Assembly (NCBI GenBank): GCA_001443525.1
Contig: LKPX01000002.1
Location: forward strand, 28,059 to 92,058
Direction of reading: 5' to 3'
From: Desulfobacteraceae bacterium RAAP-1
GTDB lineage: Bacteria; Desulfobacterota; Desulfobacteria; Desulfobacterales; Desulfatirhabdiaceae
Length of the DNA: 64,000 nt
This document shows positions 18,422 through 27,384 of the stretch, piece by piece (positions within the stretch are counted from its first letter, which is position 1; every line of letters begins with the position of its first letter). Made by a program: the position numbers and the translations under genes. The notes under the pieces are model-generated. The model searched no databases. It had not been told where the DNA came from and worked only from the letters and a program-made list of their open reading frames with translations.

Positions 18422-19303
18422 CTATATTTCCAGCCAGGAATCTGAATAAAGGACATTACCCAGAATAACGTTGGTGGTTTTAGCGTAATCCTGCATTTCT
18501 TTTGAAAGACTGGCCATATTGGGCTGATTGCCGTCCATAACGCCGTAGATCAGATCAACGATGTCCTGACGTTTGCCTTTGGCAATGGCGGTCAATTGAT
18601 CATCCTGCGGATCGGAAATAACGGAATACATCCCGTATTTCTGAAGCATGACCATATAGGTCTGATTCAGGATCGGCCGCAGATGTGTCGGAGGTCCGTT
18701 GGAAATATTGGAAAGACCGCAGGTGCTTTTGGCGCCCGGAGCGATATCCTGAATCATGCCCTGAAAATTCATCAGGCTGATGGCCTGGGGCTGCTGAATA
18801 TTGACCGGGGTGACAATACCGTCCACCCAGATTTTTTCATTGGGAATACCGGCTTCATTGGCCGCATACAGCAGTTCGACACACAGGGCGGCGCGCTCGT
18901 TTTCATCTCTGGGAAGACCCTCCGGCCCCCACATCAGCGCGATGAAATCCGCATTGTACTGAGCGGCAAGTGGAATCATCCGCTGATAGCGCTCAGGTCG
19001 GCACATAATGGAATTGATCATGGGTGGCAGTTTGCAGACCTTTAGGGCTGCCTCGATGGCATCAATATTGGAAGTATCCAGTACCAGCGGAATATCATCC
19101 ACCACTTCCTGCACCATCTGCACCACCCAAGGCATCAGTTCGACGCCGTCTTTTTTGGCCGGCCCCAGGTTGATGTCAATATAGTCCATCCCTTTTGATT
19201 TCTGAAACAAAGCCTCTTCCTGAATGGGTTTCGGATCCCGTTCTTTAAAAGCCCTGCCGATTTTTTTGTTGATGACATTCAAGCTTTCGCCTATTAAATA
19301 CAT
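18422..19303 (-). CDS. acsE: Methyltetrahydrofolate:corrinoid iron-sulfur protein methyltransferase
   Basis: Moves the methyl group of methyl-tetrahydrofolate to the cob(I)amide of the corrinoid iron-sulfur protein, linking the methyl and carbonyl branches of the Wood-Ljungdahl pathway. The 293-residue TIM barrel shows pterin-binding-family signatures: YLIGESLNVINKKIGRA, DYIDINLGPAKKDG, PLVLDTSNIDAIEAAL, and CGLSNISNG. It is slightly longer than the Moorella enzyme. It is the last gene of the acs operon; the 80 bases before it contain an imperfect hairpin. Confidence 0.93.
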   Translation of the reverse strand: MYLIGESLNVINKKIGRAFKERDPKPIQEEALFQKSKGMDYIDINLGPAKKDGVELMPWVVQMVQEVVDDIPLVLDTSNIDAIEAALKVCKLPPMINSIMCRPERYQRMIPLAAQYNADFIALMWGPEGLPRDENERAALCVELLYAANEAGIPNEKIWVDGIVTPVNIQQPQAISLMNFQGMIQDIAPGAKSTCGLSNISNGPPTHLRPILNQTYMVMLQKYGMYSVISDPQDDQLTAIAKGKRQDIVDLIYGVMDGNQPNMASLSKEMQDYAKTTNVILGNVLYSDSWLEI

Positions 19304-19323
19304 ACATCCTCCTTTGTTGAAAG

Positions 19324-19363
19324 ATGAACTATGAATGTTTTACTTTACAAATTCACAATTCAT
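19324..19363. repeat. Imperfect inverted repeat between acsC and acsE
   Basis: GATGAACTATGAATG at one side and the near-complement ending ACAATTCATC at the other form an imperfect 15-16 bp stem. AT-rich, in the acsC-acsE spacer; it could be a processing or attenuation hairpin. Confidence 0.4.
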
Positions 19364-19383
19364 CTCTCCATTAGTAAAATGGA

Positions 19384-20724
19384 TCATCTGGCCTTTAAAA
19401 ACGCCGGAAGATGGGCTGCTTCACGGGGACCGACCGTAATGGTCCATCCTGGCAGTTCTTCTTCCACATCGCCGGCAATCGCCGCCGCATAGCCGGGAAT
19501 GATCAACTCTTTATGCTTGACCTTGTCGGCAATACCGCTCTTTTTGACAAACATGCCCACATCATCGCCGGAGAATTTACCGGCAGCCCATGCGGTCATA
19601 ACGGACAACCCTTCAGAATCCTTGATCAGAAGCCATGACGGTACCCGGCTTCCCTCGATTTCACCCGATACGATAAAATAGGTCAGCGCGAAATTGGTGG
19701 TGACCAATACCGGTGAATTTTCATCCGGATTACCGATTTCATAGATGCCCTCGGTCACGGTCATAGGCCGCTGTGGATCGGTGAAGATATTCAGCCGTTC
19801 GAGAAGCAGCGGAAAGACAGACTCGCCTTTGAAATCAGATAACACCACGATAGCGCCGTATTTGGCGATGAACATGCCGGCAATCAGCGTTTCCATATCC
19901 AGATTGGACGCCATTTCGCACGGAAATGTAATGGTCGGAAAGCCCAAAGCCCGGTTGCCCTGTTTCAGAGCCGCCCGCCGGATAACCACCTCATCCTCCA
20001 GAGCCTGCTTTACTTCTCTGGCGCCGGAATCAAGCACCAGGTCTTTCAGTCCCATCCCTGTCAGTTTGGTAGTCAGGGGTATCAGGGCTTCCACGGAATC
20101 CGCTTTCACCGCCAGCGGCAGATCGTTTTCTTTAGCCAGCGCACCGAACGCATCGGCGGTGGCGGCGGTCGCCGCATACATGAGGGGCTTTTTGAATTTG
20201 GTGACTTCGATTCCGGCCTTCATGACGTCGGCGTTTTCGGTCATCAGCACCAGATTGAATTCCGATGTTTCGGCAATCAATTTGGCTTTTTCCGCAAACG
20301 CGGCTTTATCACCGCTGACATCCTTCAATGCCACCATTTCGGGTCGCAGGTTCAGACCGACACGTTCATACTGGAATGCATTCCATACCGTCAGCTTGGA
20401 CTTCAGGTCGGCAACGGAAATGTCGGATGTTACCAGCGCCGCCAGACCGGTTTTGTTGAAAAATGTTTTTTCGTGACGATAGAGAACCGTTTCGCCGCCG
20501 GTTGTCAGCGCCCGGACGCCTTTTCCGATAGCCACAGGGCGGATAGGAGGTGCGGAGGCTTCCGCCAGTTTCTCTCTGGCTTCGGCGGATACGTAAGGAC
20601 AGCTATCCAGTTCTGCTTTTCCCGATGCCAGGTTCATGGCAAATGCAAGGCATGTCGGAACGCCGCATTCCTTGCAGTTGGTTTTGGGCAGGAGTTTAAA
20701 AATCTGAATACCGGTTAATGCCAT
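19384..20724 (-). CDS. acsC: Corrinoid iron-sulfur protein large subunit (CFeSP gamma)
   Basis: Carries the [4Fe-4S] cluster and binds the corrinoid that shuttles the methyl group from AcsE to acetyl-CoA synthase. Residues 17-42 hold the cluster motif C17-x2-C20-x4-C25-x16-C42 in the sequence around NCKECGVPTC. The TIM barrel and C-terminal B12-binding region follow. The 446-residue length equals that of the Moorella protein. The ATG at 20724 has AGGAGATAACA upstream; an ORF extending 45 codons further upstream lacks support. It follows acsB by about 150 bases and precedes acsE. Confidence 0.95.
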   Translation of the reverse strand: MALTGIQIFKLLPKTNCKECGVPTCLAFAMNLASGKAELDSCPYVSAEAREKLAEASAPPIRPVAIGKGVRALTTGGETVLYRHEKTFFNKTGLAALVTSDISVADLKSKLTVWNAFQYERVGLNLRPEMVALKDVSGDKAAFAEKAKLIAETSEFNLVLMTENADVMKAGIEVTKFKKPLMYAATAATADAFGALAKENDLPLAVKADSVEALIPLTTKLTGMGLKDLVLDSGAREVKQALEDEVVIRRAALKQGNRALGFPTITFPCEMASNLDMETLIAGMFIAKYGAIVVLSDFKGESVFPLLLERLNIFTDPQRPMTVTEGIYEIGNPDENSPVLVTTNFALTYFIVSGEIEGSRVPSWLLIKDSEGLSVMTAWAAGKFSGDDVGMFVKKSGIADKVKHKELIIPGYAAAIAGDVEEELPGWTITVGPREAAHLPAFLKAR

Positions 20725-20875
20725 TGTTATCTCCTTGTGATATTGCTTCATGACCGCAGCGGCCGCCGCAGTCATGATGTTGATTATGCCTTTAAAATAA
20801 CGGAGAATTCCAGGAAACAACATCTGCGGACAGACGCATTGAATAACATCTGTCCGCACAGGTTATATGGCGATA

Positions 20876-23092
20876 TCATCCACCGATAATCGGAGGCATG
20901 GACAGCGCCGGATGGCCTTTTTCCTGGAGATAGGGCAGAATTTCCTCTTCCGTGATGCCTACAGTTTCATCGGCGATCATATCATAGAAATTCGGAATTC
21001 CCATTTCTTTGCCCCGTGCAATCAATCTGTCTTTGATTTCTTCCTTCAGGATTTTGGGCATCCATACCATTCTCTCAAGTCCGCCATCACCCTTGATGAA
21101 CTTTTTCTGGGTGATATTGTATTTGGAGTGACCCACAAAACCCGGAGAAGAGGCGCCGCCGCCCATCACACCCGCCAGGGTGGTGAACTTCATACCACAG
21201 GGGGTTTCACCAGCGTAATCACGGTTGACCGTCATGACGCCGTTACAGGTGGGAAGCGTTGCCGCAATACATTCACAGCAACCGCAGGTGGTCATGGGAT
21301 CAATGACCAGGGAGTATAAATTATAACGTTCTACTGCACCGCGGGAGGCTTTTTTGACGAATTCATTGACGCCCTTGAACTGGCCCAGAACCGGATCCAG
21401 ACACTCGCCTTTTTCAATGGGCTGGTTGGGGCCGGTGGGATTGATTTCATAGGATGCCTTGCAGTCCATCCAGTTATAGGCGCCGCACAGACCGGTTCGC
21501 TCCGGGCTGACGGTGCAGACATGGTTGGGAGCAAAAGACTGGCACAGCGTACAGGAATAGAAAATTTCCTCGGCTTCGTCTGTCATCTTCTCGACACGCT
21601 CATCCCGCGTTTTGTATTCAGCACGGGCGCGAGCGGTGATTTTATCGACATCTTCTTTTTTGGTGAAGAGAGTTACCTGAACCTTGTCCAGAATCTTGCC
21701 GAAATCCTGATGATACTTGGCATGCAGCACAACGCCGATGTCCTTCAGGCTGAACCCTTTCTCCACAGCGGCCTTGCTGACGCGGACCCAGGAAATATCC
21801 CGCTGCCCGATGTGCATGACGCCCTGGATATAATTGACAAGGTGATGGATCTGACGTTCCAGGATGGGTTCGAAATCCGTCTGGAATTCACGTCCCGCCA
21901 CCTGAACATAAATGCCCAGAGAGAAGGTGCCGCCGGGTTTCACATCCTTGATGTCAGGTCCGTCAACAATGACTTTGCCGTCTTCGATTTCACCCATTTC
22001 CGCCATCTTGACCAGCTCGGTGCACTGGGTCTTGCCGCCGCCGCACTGACAGTACAGATCGGCGCCGCGAACACGCTCGCCCTCATAGGCCGGACCGAAT
22101 GCGCAGGGAATGTCGATTTTGGAAACCGTAACTTTCAAACCGCGCACTTCAACGGATTTCTGCACCATGTCTTCATGTTTGACATTGGCCACCACATGCT
22201 CATAGGTGCAGATACCGGTCGGCAGAATTTCCGGAATATCCGTATCCGCCAGTGTCGGGAAGCCCCAGTTGACGCATCCGGCCGCTGCCGCCGCCCATTC
22301 GGCGTTGACATCGCCCAGTGCGTTGACAAAGGCGAAGATTCTGTTTTTATTGTAAAGCAGCATCTTCTTGTAATCGCCGGGTTTGATACCGCCAAAAGCC
22401 ATGGCCGCACGGTTGGCAAAACCCAGCGCAAAAATGGCCGATGAAATATCCGGCCCGAACGGTACGATACGGGTGTTCCAGCCAATCTGAACGCCGGCTT
22501 CCAGAAGCTGCTGGGAGACGGTAGTGCCGTTCTGGTTGGCGGCCAGAAAGATGTAAAGGCTTCGTTTCTGATATTCTTCGACGATCATCTTGGCGATTTC
22601 AGGACTGGGCGCAGCGCCTACGATTGCTGCAAAACCCGGCGCAGAACCATCCACAAACTCGACGCCACGTTTTCTGAAAACCGTATCGTCGGCGGCTCCC
22701 AGCCATATTTTTCCGGAAGCTTCATCGATATCTTCGGAATGCAGATAAAAATCCGGCTGTTCCAGATACCGCAGGGCTTCCTCGATTTCAAATGCCAGAA
22801 GCGCTGCCATACCGGCATCCAGAAGTGGCCCCAGGTACGGCAGATGATGAGCGCCCTTGACATGCGGCGGCAGAAGACCGCGGGCAAAATCAAGCGGTTT
22901 TTTCATATCTTCCAGGGTTTCCACTTTCATGCCCAGAAGAGAATAAATGACCGGCAGATAATATGCCGTATTGGGAAATCCGACTTTGGTATCCGCATTA
23001 TAAGTGGCCAAAGCCTGTTTATATTTTCCTTCGACTTTGGAAACGATATTATAGCCGCCCTGAATGGCTGCAAATGCAACTAATCTTGACAT
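20876..23092 (-). CDS. acsB: Acetyl-CoA synthase (CODH/ACS alpha subunit)
   Basis: Joins the methyl group from CFeSP, CO from CODH and CoA to make acetyl-CoA (or the reverse during acetate oxidation). The 738-residue bacterial-type protein has all A-cluster ligands: C514-x2-C517-x8-C526-x9-C536 and C603-G-C605, with spacing as in Moorella AcsB. The N-terminal CODH-contacting domain is present. GAAGGAGG lies upstream of the ATG at 23092. The spacer before it (after acsA) contains a run of TTTTAAGT-type repeats. Confidence 0.97.
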   Translation of the reverse strand: MSRLVAFAAIQGGYNIVSKVEGKYKQALATYNADTKVGFPNTAYYLPVIYSLLGMKVETLEDMKKPLDFARGLLPPHVKGAHHLPYLGPLLDAGMAALLAFEIEEALRYLEQPDFYLHSEDIDEASGKIWLGAADDTVFRKRGVEFVDGSAPGFAAIVGAAPSPEIAKMIVEEYQKRSLYIFLAANQNGTTVSQQLLEAGVQIGWNTRIVPFGPDISSAIFALGFANRAAMAFGGIKPGDYKKMLLYNKNRIFAFVNALGDVNAEWAAAAAGCVNWGFPTLADTDIPEILPTGICTYEHVVANVKHEDMVQKSVEVRGLKVTVSKIDIPCAFGPAYEGERVRGADLYCQCGGGKTQCTELVKMAEMGEIEDGKVIVDGPDIKDVKPGGTFSLGIYVQVAGREFQTDFEPILERQIHHLVNYIQGVMHIGQRDISWVRVSKAAVEKGFSLKDIGVVLHAKYHQDFGKILDKVQVTLFTKKEDVDKITARARAEYKTRDERVEKMTDEAEEIFYSCTLCQSFAPNHVCTVSPERTGLCGAYNWMDCKASYEINPTGPNQPIEKGECLDPVLGQFKGVNEFVKKASRGAVERYNLYSLVIDPMTTCGCCECIAATLPTCNGVMTVNRDYAGETPCGMKFTTLAGVMGGGASSPGFVGHSKYNITQKKFIKGDGGLERMVWMPKILKEEIKDRLIARGKEMGIPNFYDMIADETVGITEEEILPYLQEKGHPALSMPPIIGG

Positions 23093-23125
23093 AAAAACTT
23101 CCTCCTTCGTTGAGGATTTAGATAC

Positions 23126-23172
23126 GTTTTAAGTTTTAAGTGTTAAGTTTTAAGCACCAGTTTTAAGTACCC
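23126..23172. repeat. Short repeats of TTTTAAGT in the acsA-acsB spacer
   Basis: GTTTTAAG or TTAAGT words recur five times within about 45 bases between the acsA stop and the acsB ribosome site. No gene is present in this spacer. Confidence 0.6.
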
Positions 23173-23208
23173 GAGGTATCATAAAACCTGATACGTTCAA
23201 CTTTAAAC

Positions 23209-25263
23209 TTACGCGGATTCCAGTTTCTGGCGATCCGCCATATCCATCAGAACGCGCTCTCTGGCTTTGTCGATACCCAGGGCTTTACGCTTCTTGTCTA
23301 TGTGGGCGATCATCTTGTGAGCATGTTTGATCGGGTCGGCTTCGCAGTCCCACATACCACCGTAAATCTTTTCCAGTTCGTTGTACATGTAGTCCTGGAA
23401 AACCGGCGCGCCGCTCATCGGCAGATGCACGCCAAACACGGTATAAACACCGGAAGCTACAAAATAATGGCCGATGCTGATGGCTTTTTCACTCATCCAC
23501 TCCGGCGCGCTTCCGGCTGCGGGCAGATCGCAGATGTCCTTGCCCAGTCCGCCGGCTTTCACCACTTCGGTAGCTGCCAGAAGGATGCGGCTGTTATCGA
23601 CGCAGGAACCCAGATGCAGCACTGGCGGGATACCCACGGTTTCGCAGACTTCGGCCAGACCGGGGCCGCAATATACTGCTGCGGTTTCAGGCGTCAGTAA
23701 ACCTTCCATAGCGCAGGCGATGCCGTTACAGCCGGTGGTCAGAACAATGACGTCATTTTTGATCAGTTCTTTGACAACGGCGATATGTCCCTCGTTGTGG
23801 CGGACGCGGGCGTTGTTACAGCCAACCACACCGGCAATACCACGGATACGGCCATTGATGATGTTGTCGTTCAAGGTATAATAATCGCCGCGGAACGTTC
23901 CTCCCAGATGATACTTGATAGACTCAACCCCAAAGCCCGCAATCTGGGTGGCTTTGTGACGTGGAATCATGACCTCGGCCCGGCGGTTGGTGAAATTGTC
24001 GATGCCCATCATGACGATACGTTTGGCGTCTTCCATAGCATGGTGTTCGTCAAACTCGATGTGAATGACATTGTCCTGCTCCATCTTGGCGATGGGATGG
24101 GTGGTAATCAGTTTGGTATGGAAGCATTTGGCAACATTGGCAATGTTCTGCATAATGCACTGAACATCCACGACCATGGCGTCACAGGCGCCGGTGATAA
24201 TGGCCAGTTCCTGCTGCAGGAAAGTGCCTGCCAGTGGAATTCCGTGACGCTGAAGCATTTCATTTCCTGTGCAGCAGATACCACTGAGCTGAATGCCTTT
24301 GGCGCCTTTGCTTTTGGCATAATCCACCATCTCTTTGGACTGAGCCGCGGCAACGATCATTTCAGACAAAATGGGTTCATGTCCATGGATGACCAGATTG
24401 ACGTGGTCTTCTTTCATAACGCCCAGATTGGCCTCGGACTGAACCGGAAACGGAGTACCGAACAAAACGTCCTGCAGATCGGTGGCGATCATGGATCCGC
24501 CCCAACCGTCTGCAATGGCGCAGCGGGAACACTGCTTGACCAGGTTTTTGTAATCCTGATCCACGCCCATGTGAGTACGGTGCATGATCTCAACGGTTTC
24601 CCGGTCAATGTTTCTGGGCAGAACGCCAAGCTTTTTCCACTTTTCATATAGAGGTGCAGGAGCTCTTTTCAGATATTTCAATTCACCGGATGATTTTCCC
24701 CATTCGTTCAGTGCGTTTTCCGCCACTTCAACGGCGATTTCATCCAGATCGCGATCAACGGTCTTGCCGTCAACTTCAACGGTTGTGGCGACGTCGAAAT
24801 TGGGCGCGATGGCAATCAATTTCTGCGGATCTTTGATGCTATAGTCGTTGGTTTCTTTTTTAGCGACGGACATGAATACTTCGGCGACCCCGCGACCATG
24901 ATCGGAGTGTGCGGATGCACCGGCTGCCACCATACGTGCAAAGTTACGGGCGGCAATGGTGTTGGCGGTAGCACCGCAAAGGCCTTTACGTTCATCAGGG
25001 CCATCTGCGGATTTGGTCAGGGGCAGACGGCAGGGGCCCATTGCGCAGTTTTTGCAGCAGGTTCCCTGGATGCCGATATTACAGGGCTTCATGGCTTCAG
25101 CCCGATCAAATATTGTTTCGACGCCCAGCTCTTGTGCCCGGCGAATCATTTCCTGGGTGGCAATATCAATGGACGCCGCAACGGGATCCGCCTGTTTAGG
25201 CGCTTTTTCAGCTTTGGCTTCTTTAGCTTCCACTACTTTTTTCAACTTGGTCTCTTCTGCCAT
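23209..25263 (-). CDS. cooS: Anaerobic carbon monoxide dehydrogenase (CODH beta subunit)
   Basis: Ni-Fe-S enzyme interconverting CO2 and CO; in this operon it supplies CO to AcsB (acsA in acetogen nomenclature). The 684-residue protein has the N-terminal cluster Cys set (C61, C69, C70, C73, C78 in KPCNIGIQGTCCKNCAMGPC) and conserved C-cluster segments such as VGCNNARVRHNEGH and LGSCVDNSRI. Its first 30 residues are an unusual Lys/Ala/Glu-rich extension. The ATG at 25263 follows AGGAGG by 9 bases; a start 7 codons upstream would place that site inside the gene. Confidence 0.97.
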   Translation of the reverse strand: MAEETKLKKVVEAKEAKAEKAPKQADPVAASIDIATQEMIRRAQELGVETIFDRAEAMKPCNIGIQGTCCKNCAMGPCRLPLTKSADGPDERKGLCGATANTIAARNFARMVAAGASAHSDHGRGVAEVFMSVAKKETNDYSIKDPQKLIAIAPNFDVATTVEVDGKTVDRDLDEIAVEVAENALNEWGKSSGELKYLKRAPAPLYEKWKKLGVLPRNIDRETVEIMHRTHMGVDQDYKNLVKQCSRCAIADGWGGSMIATDLQDVLFGTPFPVQSEANLGVMKEDHVNLVIHGHEPILSEMIVAAAQSKEMVDYAKSKGAKGIQLSGICCTGNEMLQRHGIPLAGTFLQQELAIITGACDAMVVDVQCIMQNIANVAKCFHTKLITTHPIAKMEQDNVIHIEFDEHHAMEDAKRIVMMGIDNFTNRRAEVMIPRHKATQIAGFGVESIKYHLGGTFRGDYYTLNDNIINGRIRGIAGVVGCNNARVRHNEGHIAVVKELIKNDVIVLTTGCNGIACAMEGLLTPETAAVYCGPGLAEVCETVGIPPVLHLGSCVDNSRILLAATEVVKAGGLGKDICDLPAAGSAPEWMSEKAISIGHYFVASGVYTVFGVHLPMSGAPVFQDYMYNELEKIYGGMWDCEADPIKHAHKMIAHIDKKRKALGIDKARERVLMDMADRQKLESA

Positions 25264-25350
25264 TTTGAGGTTCCTCCTCATCATTATAAGTATCCGGGCG
25301 ATACGTGAAGCATTGTGATAACAGATAGCATCGCCAGGCGAATATTTGTA

Positions 25351-26910
25351 TCAGATTCTGCGATGAATCTGGTTCAGTCGTTCAAGGATCTTTTCGGCAG
25401 CCGTTTTCTGTACAGCCGCAGGCGTCAGAGAAACGCTTCCTGTAGATGCCTTGTGTTCCGCCATACGGGCTTCGCGCTCTTTGGCTCTCTGCTGACGGAT
25501 GGCATCTTCTTCGGCTTCACGCTTGGCAACTTCCGCTTTGGCGACGGCTTCCGCATCCGCTTTGGCTTTGGCTTCGGCGTCTGCCTTGGCTTTGAGTTCG
25601 GCATCGGCTTTGGCCTTGGCAGCCGCTTCAGCATTGGCCTTGGCTTTGGCGGCTGCTTCAACGTCCGCTTTGGCTTTGGCTTCTGCATCGGCTTTGGCTT
25701 TAGCTTCGATTGCTGCGGTATCCACCGCCGGTGCTGCAGGAGCGGCAGCCGGCTGCGGCGCTGCTTTCACTTCGGCTTTGGGAGCTGCTGCTGCCGGAGC
25801 GGCGGCCGCTTTGGGAGCTTCGGCCTTGGGGGCTGCTGCGGCAGGAGCCGCCGCCTTGCCTTTATCTTCCTCGATGGTCAGATCCGGGGCCGGAGACAAA
25901 GACGCCAGATTCAATTCGACATCGTCCAGTTGTTTCTTTGCCGGAGCGACACTGGTCGCCATTCCGCCGGAAACCAGAAGATCAATGAAGGATTTGGCCA
26001 ACCGGATGGCTTCGGGATGCCGCATAATCAGAATATCGGAACCCGCCATCAGATAAGTGACAGCGCCGACGGCTTCCATCAGGATACCACGTTTTTCGGG
26101 GTCTCCGAGTGTCGGGGCTTCGGCCGCGGTCTGTTCGGCTTCTTTACATTTCCAGACTTCATTGCCCAGATTGTTGATGATGGGAAGCTGGAGTTTGTCG
26201 TCGCCCTGAGACATGGCGGCCATCCGAAGCCGTTCCATGACCGAGTAGGAATATTCAAGGCCATAGCCCAGACCACCGGTTGTGGGGTCGATAATCATGC
26301 GACTGGAAGGCATCCCCAGGTTTTCGAGCAGAATATTGATTTGTTTTGCGAGATTGACGTCAATCGGAGAGGAGGAGATAACGGTGTGGCCATAACCCAT
26401 GGCCGCGGCGCCGATTCCTTTGTGGTTTTTATCTTCTACAGGACCGATCACCAGATCGGCGCCCTGACAATCTTCAGCGATTTTTTTAAATACGGCTTCA
26501 TCTTTTTGAGTATTGGCGCATCCCCAGACAATCAGGGGCACCTTGATGACGGCCAGCACTTTTTTCACGGTTTCTGATGCTGCTTCAGGACTGGCATCAT
26601 TACCGTTGGGATCGATGCTCTTTAATTGAAGCACGATCATTTCGGCGCCAAACTGTTCAACGCATCTTTTGGCCCAGGCCGCAGGATCCGAAGCGACATC
26701 CTTGAAGTGAGAGAGCGCGGCTTCCGCCCAGTCTTCCGGAGCCATGTCCCATACTTCCATGGCGATTCTGGGTTTGTTGGGCATCTTGCCTTCAAACTGA
26801 TAAAACGGATAACAGCTTTCGCCTCCCACCGTTACTGCGGTGGCGCCTTTACCCAGGGTAATTTCCTTAATGCTGCCAGCATATGATTCTTTAAAAATGT
26901 CTAAGCCCAA
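25351..26910 (-). CDS. acsD: Corrinoid iron-sulfur protein small subunit (CFeSP delta) with TolA-like tail
   Basis: Partner of AcsC in the methyl-carrying CFeSP. Residues 1 to about 330 match the usual TIM-barrel subunit (GLDIFKESYAGSIKEI, DPTTGGLGYGLEYSYS, GSDILIMRHPEAIRLAKSFI). The rest, about 170 residues, is foreign to the standard subunit. It has an Ala/Pro/Lys linker (about 352-395), a long run of KADAEAKA-type heptad-like repeats (about 399-463), a charged helix, and a terminal amphipathic segment ending LERLNQIHRRI. Start is TTG at 26910, with AGGAGG 5 bases upstream; an ATG 17 codons earlier has no such site. First gene of the acs operon. Confidence 0.93.
   Translation of the reverse strand: MGLDIFKESYAGSIKEITLGKGATAVTVGGESCYPFYQFEGKMPNKPRIAMEVWDMAPEDWAEAALSHFKDVASDPAAWAKRCVEQFGAEMIVLQLKSIDPNGNDASPEAASETVKKVLAVIKVPLIVWGCANTQKDEAVFKKIAEDCQGADLVIGPVEDKNHKGIGAAAMGYGHTVISSSPIDVNLAKQINILLENLGMPSSRMIIDPTTGGLGYGLEYSYSVMERLRMAAMSQGDDKLQLPIINNLGNEVWKCKEAEQTAAEAPTLGDPEKRGILMEAVGAVTYLMAGSDILIMRHPEAIRLAKSFIDLLVSGGMATSVAPAKKQLDDVELNLASLSPAPDLTIEEDKGKAAAPAAAAPKAEAPKAAAAPAAAAPKAEVKAAPQPAAAPAAPAVDTAAIEAKAKADAEAKAKADVEAAAKAKANAEAAAKAKADAELKAKADAEAKAKADAEAVAKAEVAKREAEEDAIRQQRAKEREARMAEHKASTGSVSLTPAAVQKTAAEKILERLNQIHRRI
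25449..25857 (-). repeat. Ala/Lys-rich low-complexity coding repeat in acsD
   Basis: Encodes the linker and KAKADAEA-type repeats of AcsD. The densest part, 25522-25716, is built of variations on GCC-AAA-GCC-GAT-GCC-GAA, with silent changes, so the repeats are kept at protein level rather than being a fresh DNA slippage tract. Confidence 0.85.
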
Positions 26911-27070
26911 TGTTACCTCCTTCTTTAGACGGTAAAAAGGTAATATAGAAAATCTATCCATACGGACTACAGAAAATCCGGAGACAGCACCCTATGCTGT
27001 CCTCCTCTACGGGATACCACCTCCTTTTATCCCCAAAAAATATCAACAGTATCTACCGCAGTAGATATAA
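26911..27070 (-). promoter_or_regulatory. Structured leader / control region of the acs operon
   Basis: Reading toward acsD, the region contains several potential structures. TATCTAC-CGCA-GTAGATA (27050-27067) is an operator-like inverted repeat. Next comes a GGGATA/TATCCC stem around AAAGGAGGTGG. Then GACAGCA-loop-TGCTGTC (26983-27001), a perfect 7-bp hairpin extended by GGA/TCC, and finally the AGGAGG of acsD. Extra GGAGG motifs inside the stems are notable. No known riboswitch class is recognised here. Confidence 0.45.
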
Positions 27071-27137
27071 GTCTGACAAGATGATGCAATCTCCTGATAT
27101 ATCGATTAAATAAAACTGTCAGAAGGCATCGTATTTT

Positions 27138-27154
27138 CAAACCGTGACGGTTTG
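27138..27154. promoter_or_regulatory. Inverted repeat CAAACCG-TGA-CGGTTTG
   Basis: Perfect 7-bp arms with a 3-base centre, in the divergent region between acsD and the cobalamin riboswitch. Candidate regulator-binding site or small hairpin. Confidence 0.4.
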
Positions 27155-27223
27155 GAAGACGTAGAGCAAAAATACACAATTAGAATATTAACGCCTATCT
27201 CAAGATCATAATTTTGTCAATAG

Positions 27224-27241
27224 ATGATCATATGTGATCAT
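27224..27241. promoter_or_regulatory. Inverted repeat ATGATCA-TATG-TGATCAT
   Basis: Perfect 7-bp arms with a 4-base palindromic-like centre, in an AT-rich stretch upstream of the riboswitch. TTGTCA (27214-27219) lies just upstream and TATAAA just downstream, so it may overlap the promoter of the riboswitch transcript. The exact promoter is uncertain. Confidence 0.45.
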
Positions 27242-27384
27242 ATAAAAAGTCCTTTAGAATTTGCATGCTTTGTCTGCGAATTTTTATGGTGTCATCCGAA
27301 ACCCGATTTTTATATGATTGCCATGAACGGCTTATCCTGCAATTTCGTCTTGAACTGCCGGGTATTGTGGGGTATATATTCAAA

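Noticed and set aside
25499..26056. Ala/Ser-rich 185-codon open frame on the plus strand
   Set aside because: It is the antisense of the Ala/Lys repeat in acsD; the codon pattern belongs to the minus-strand protein.
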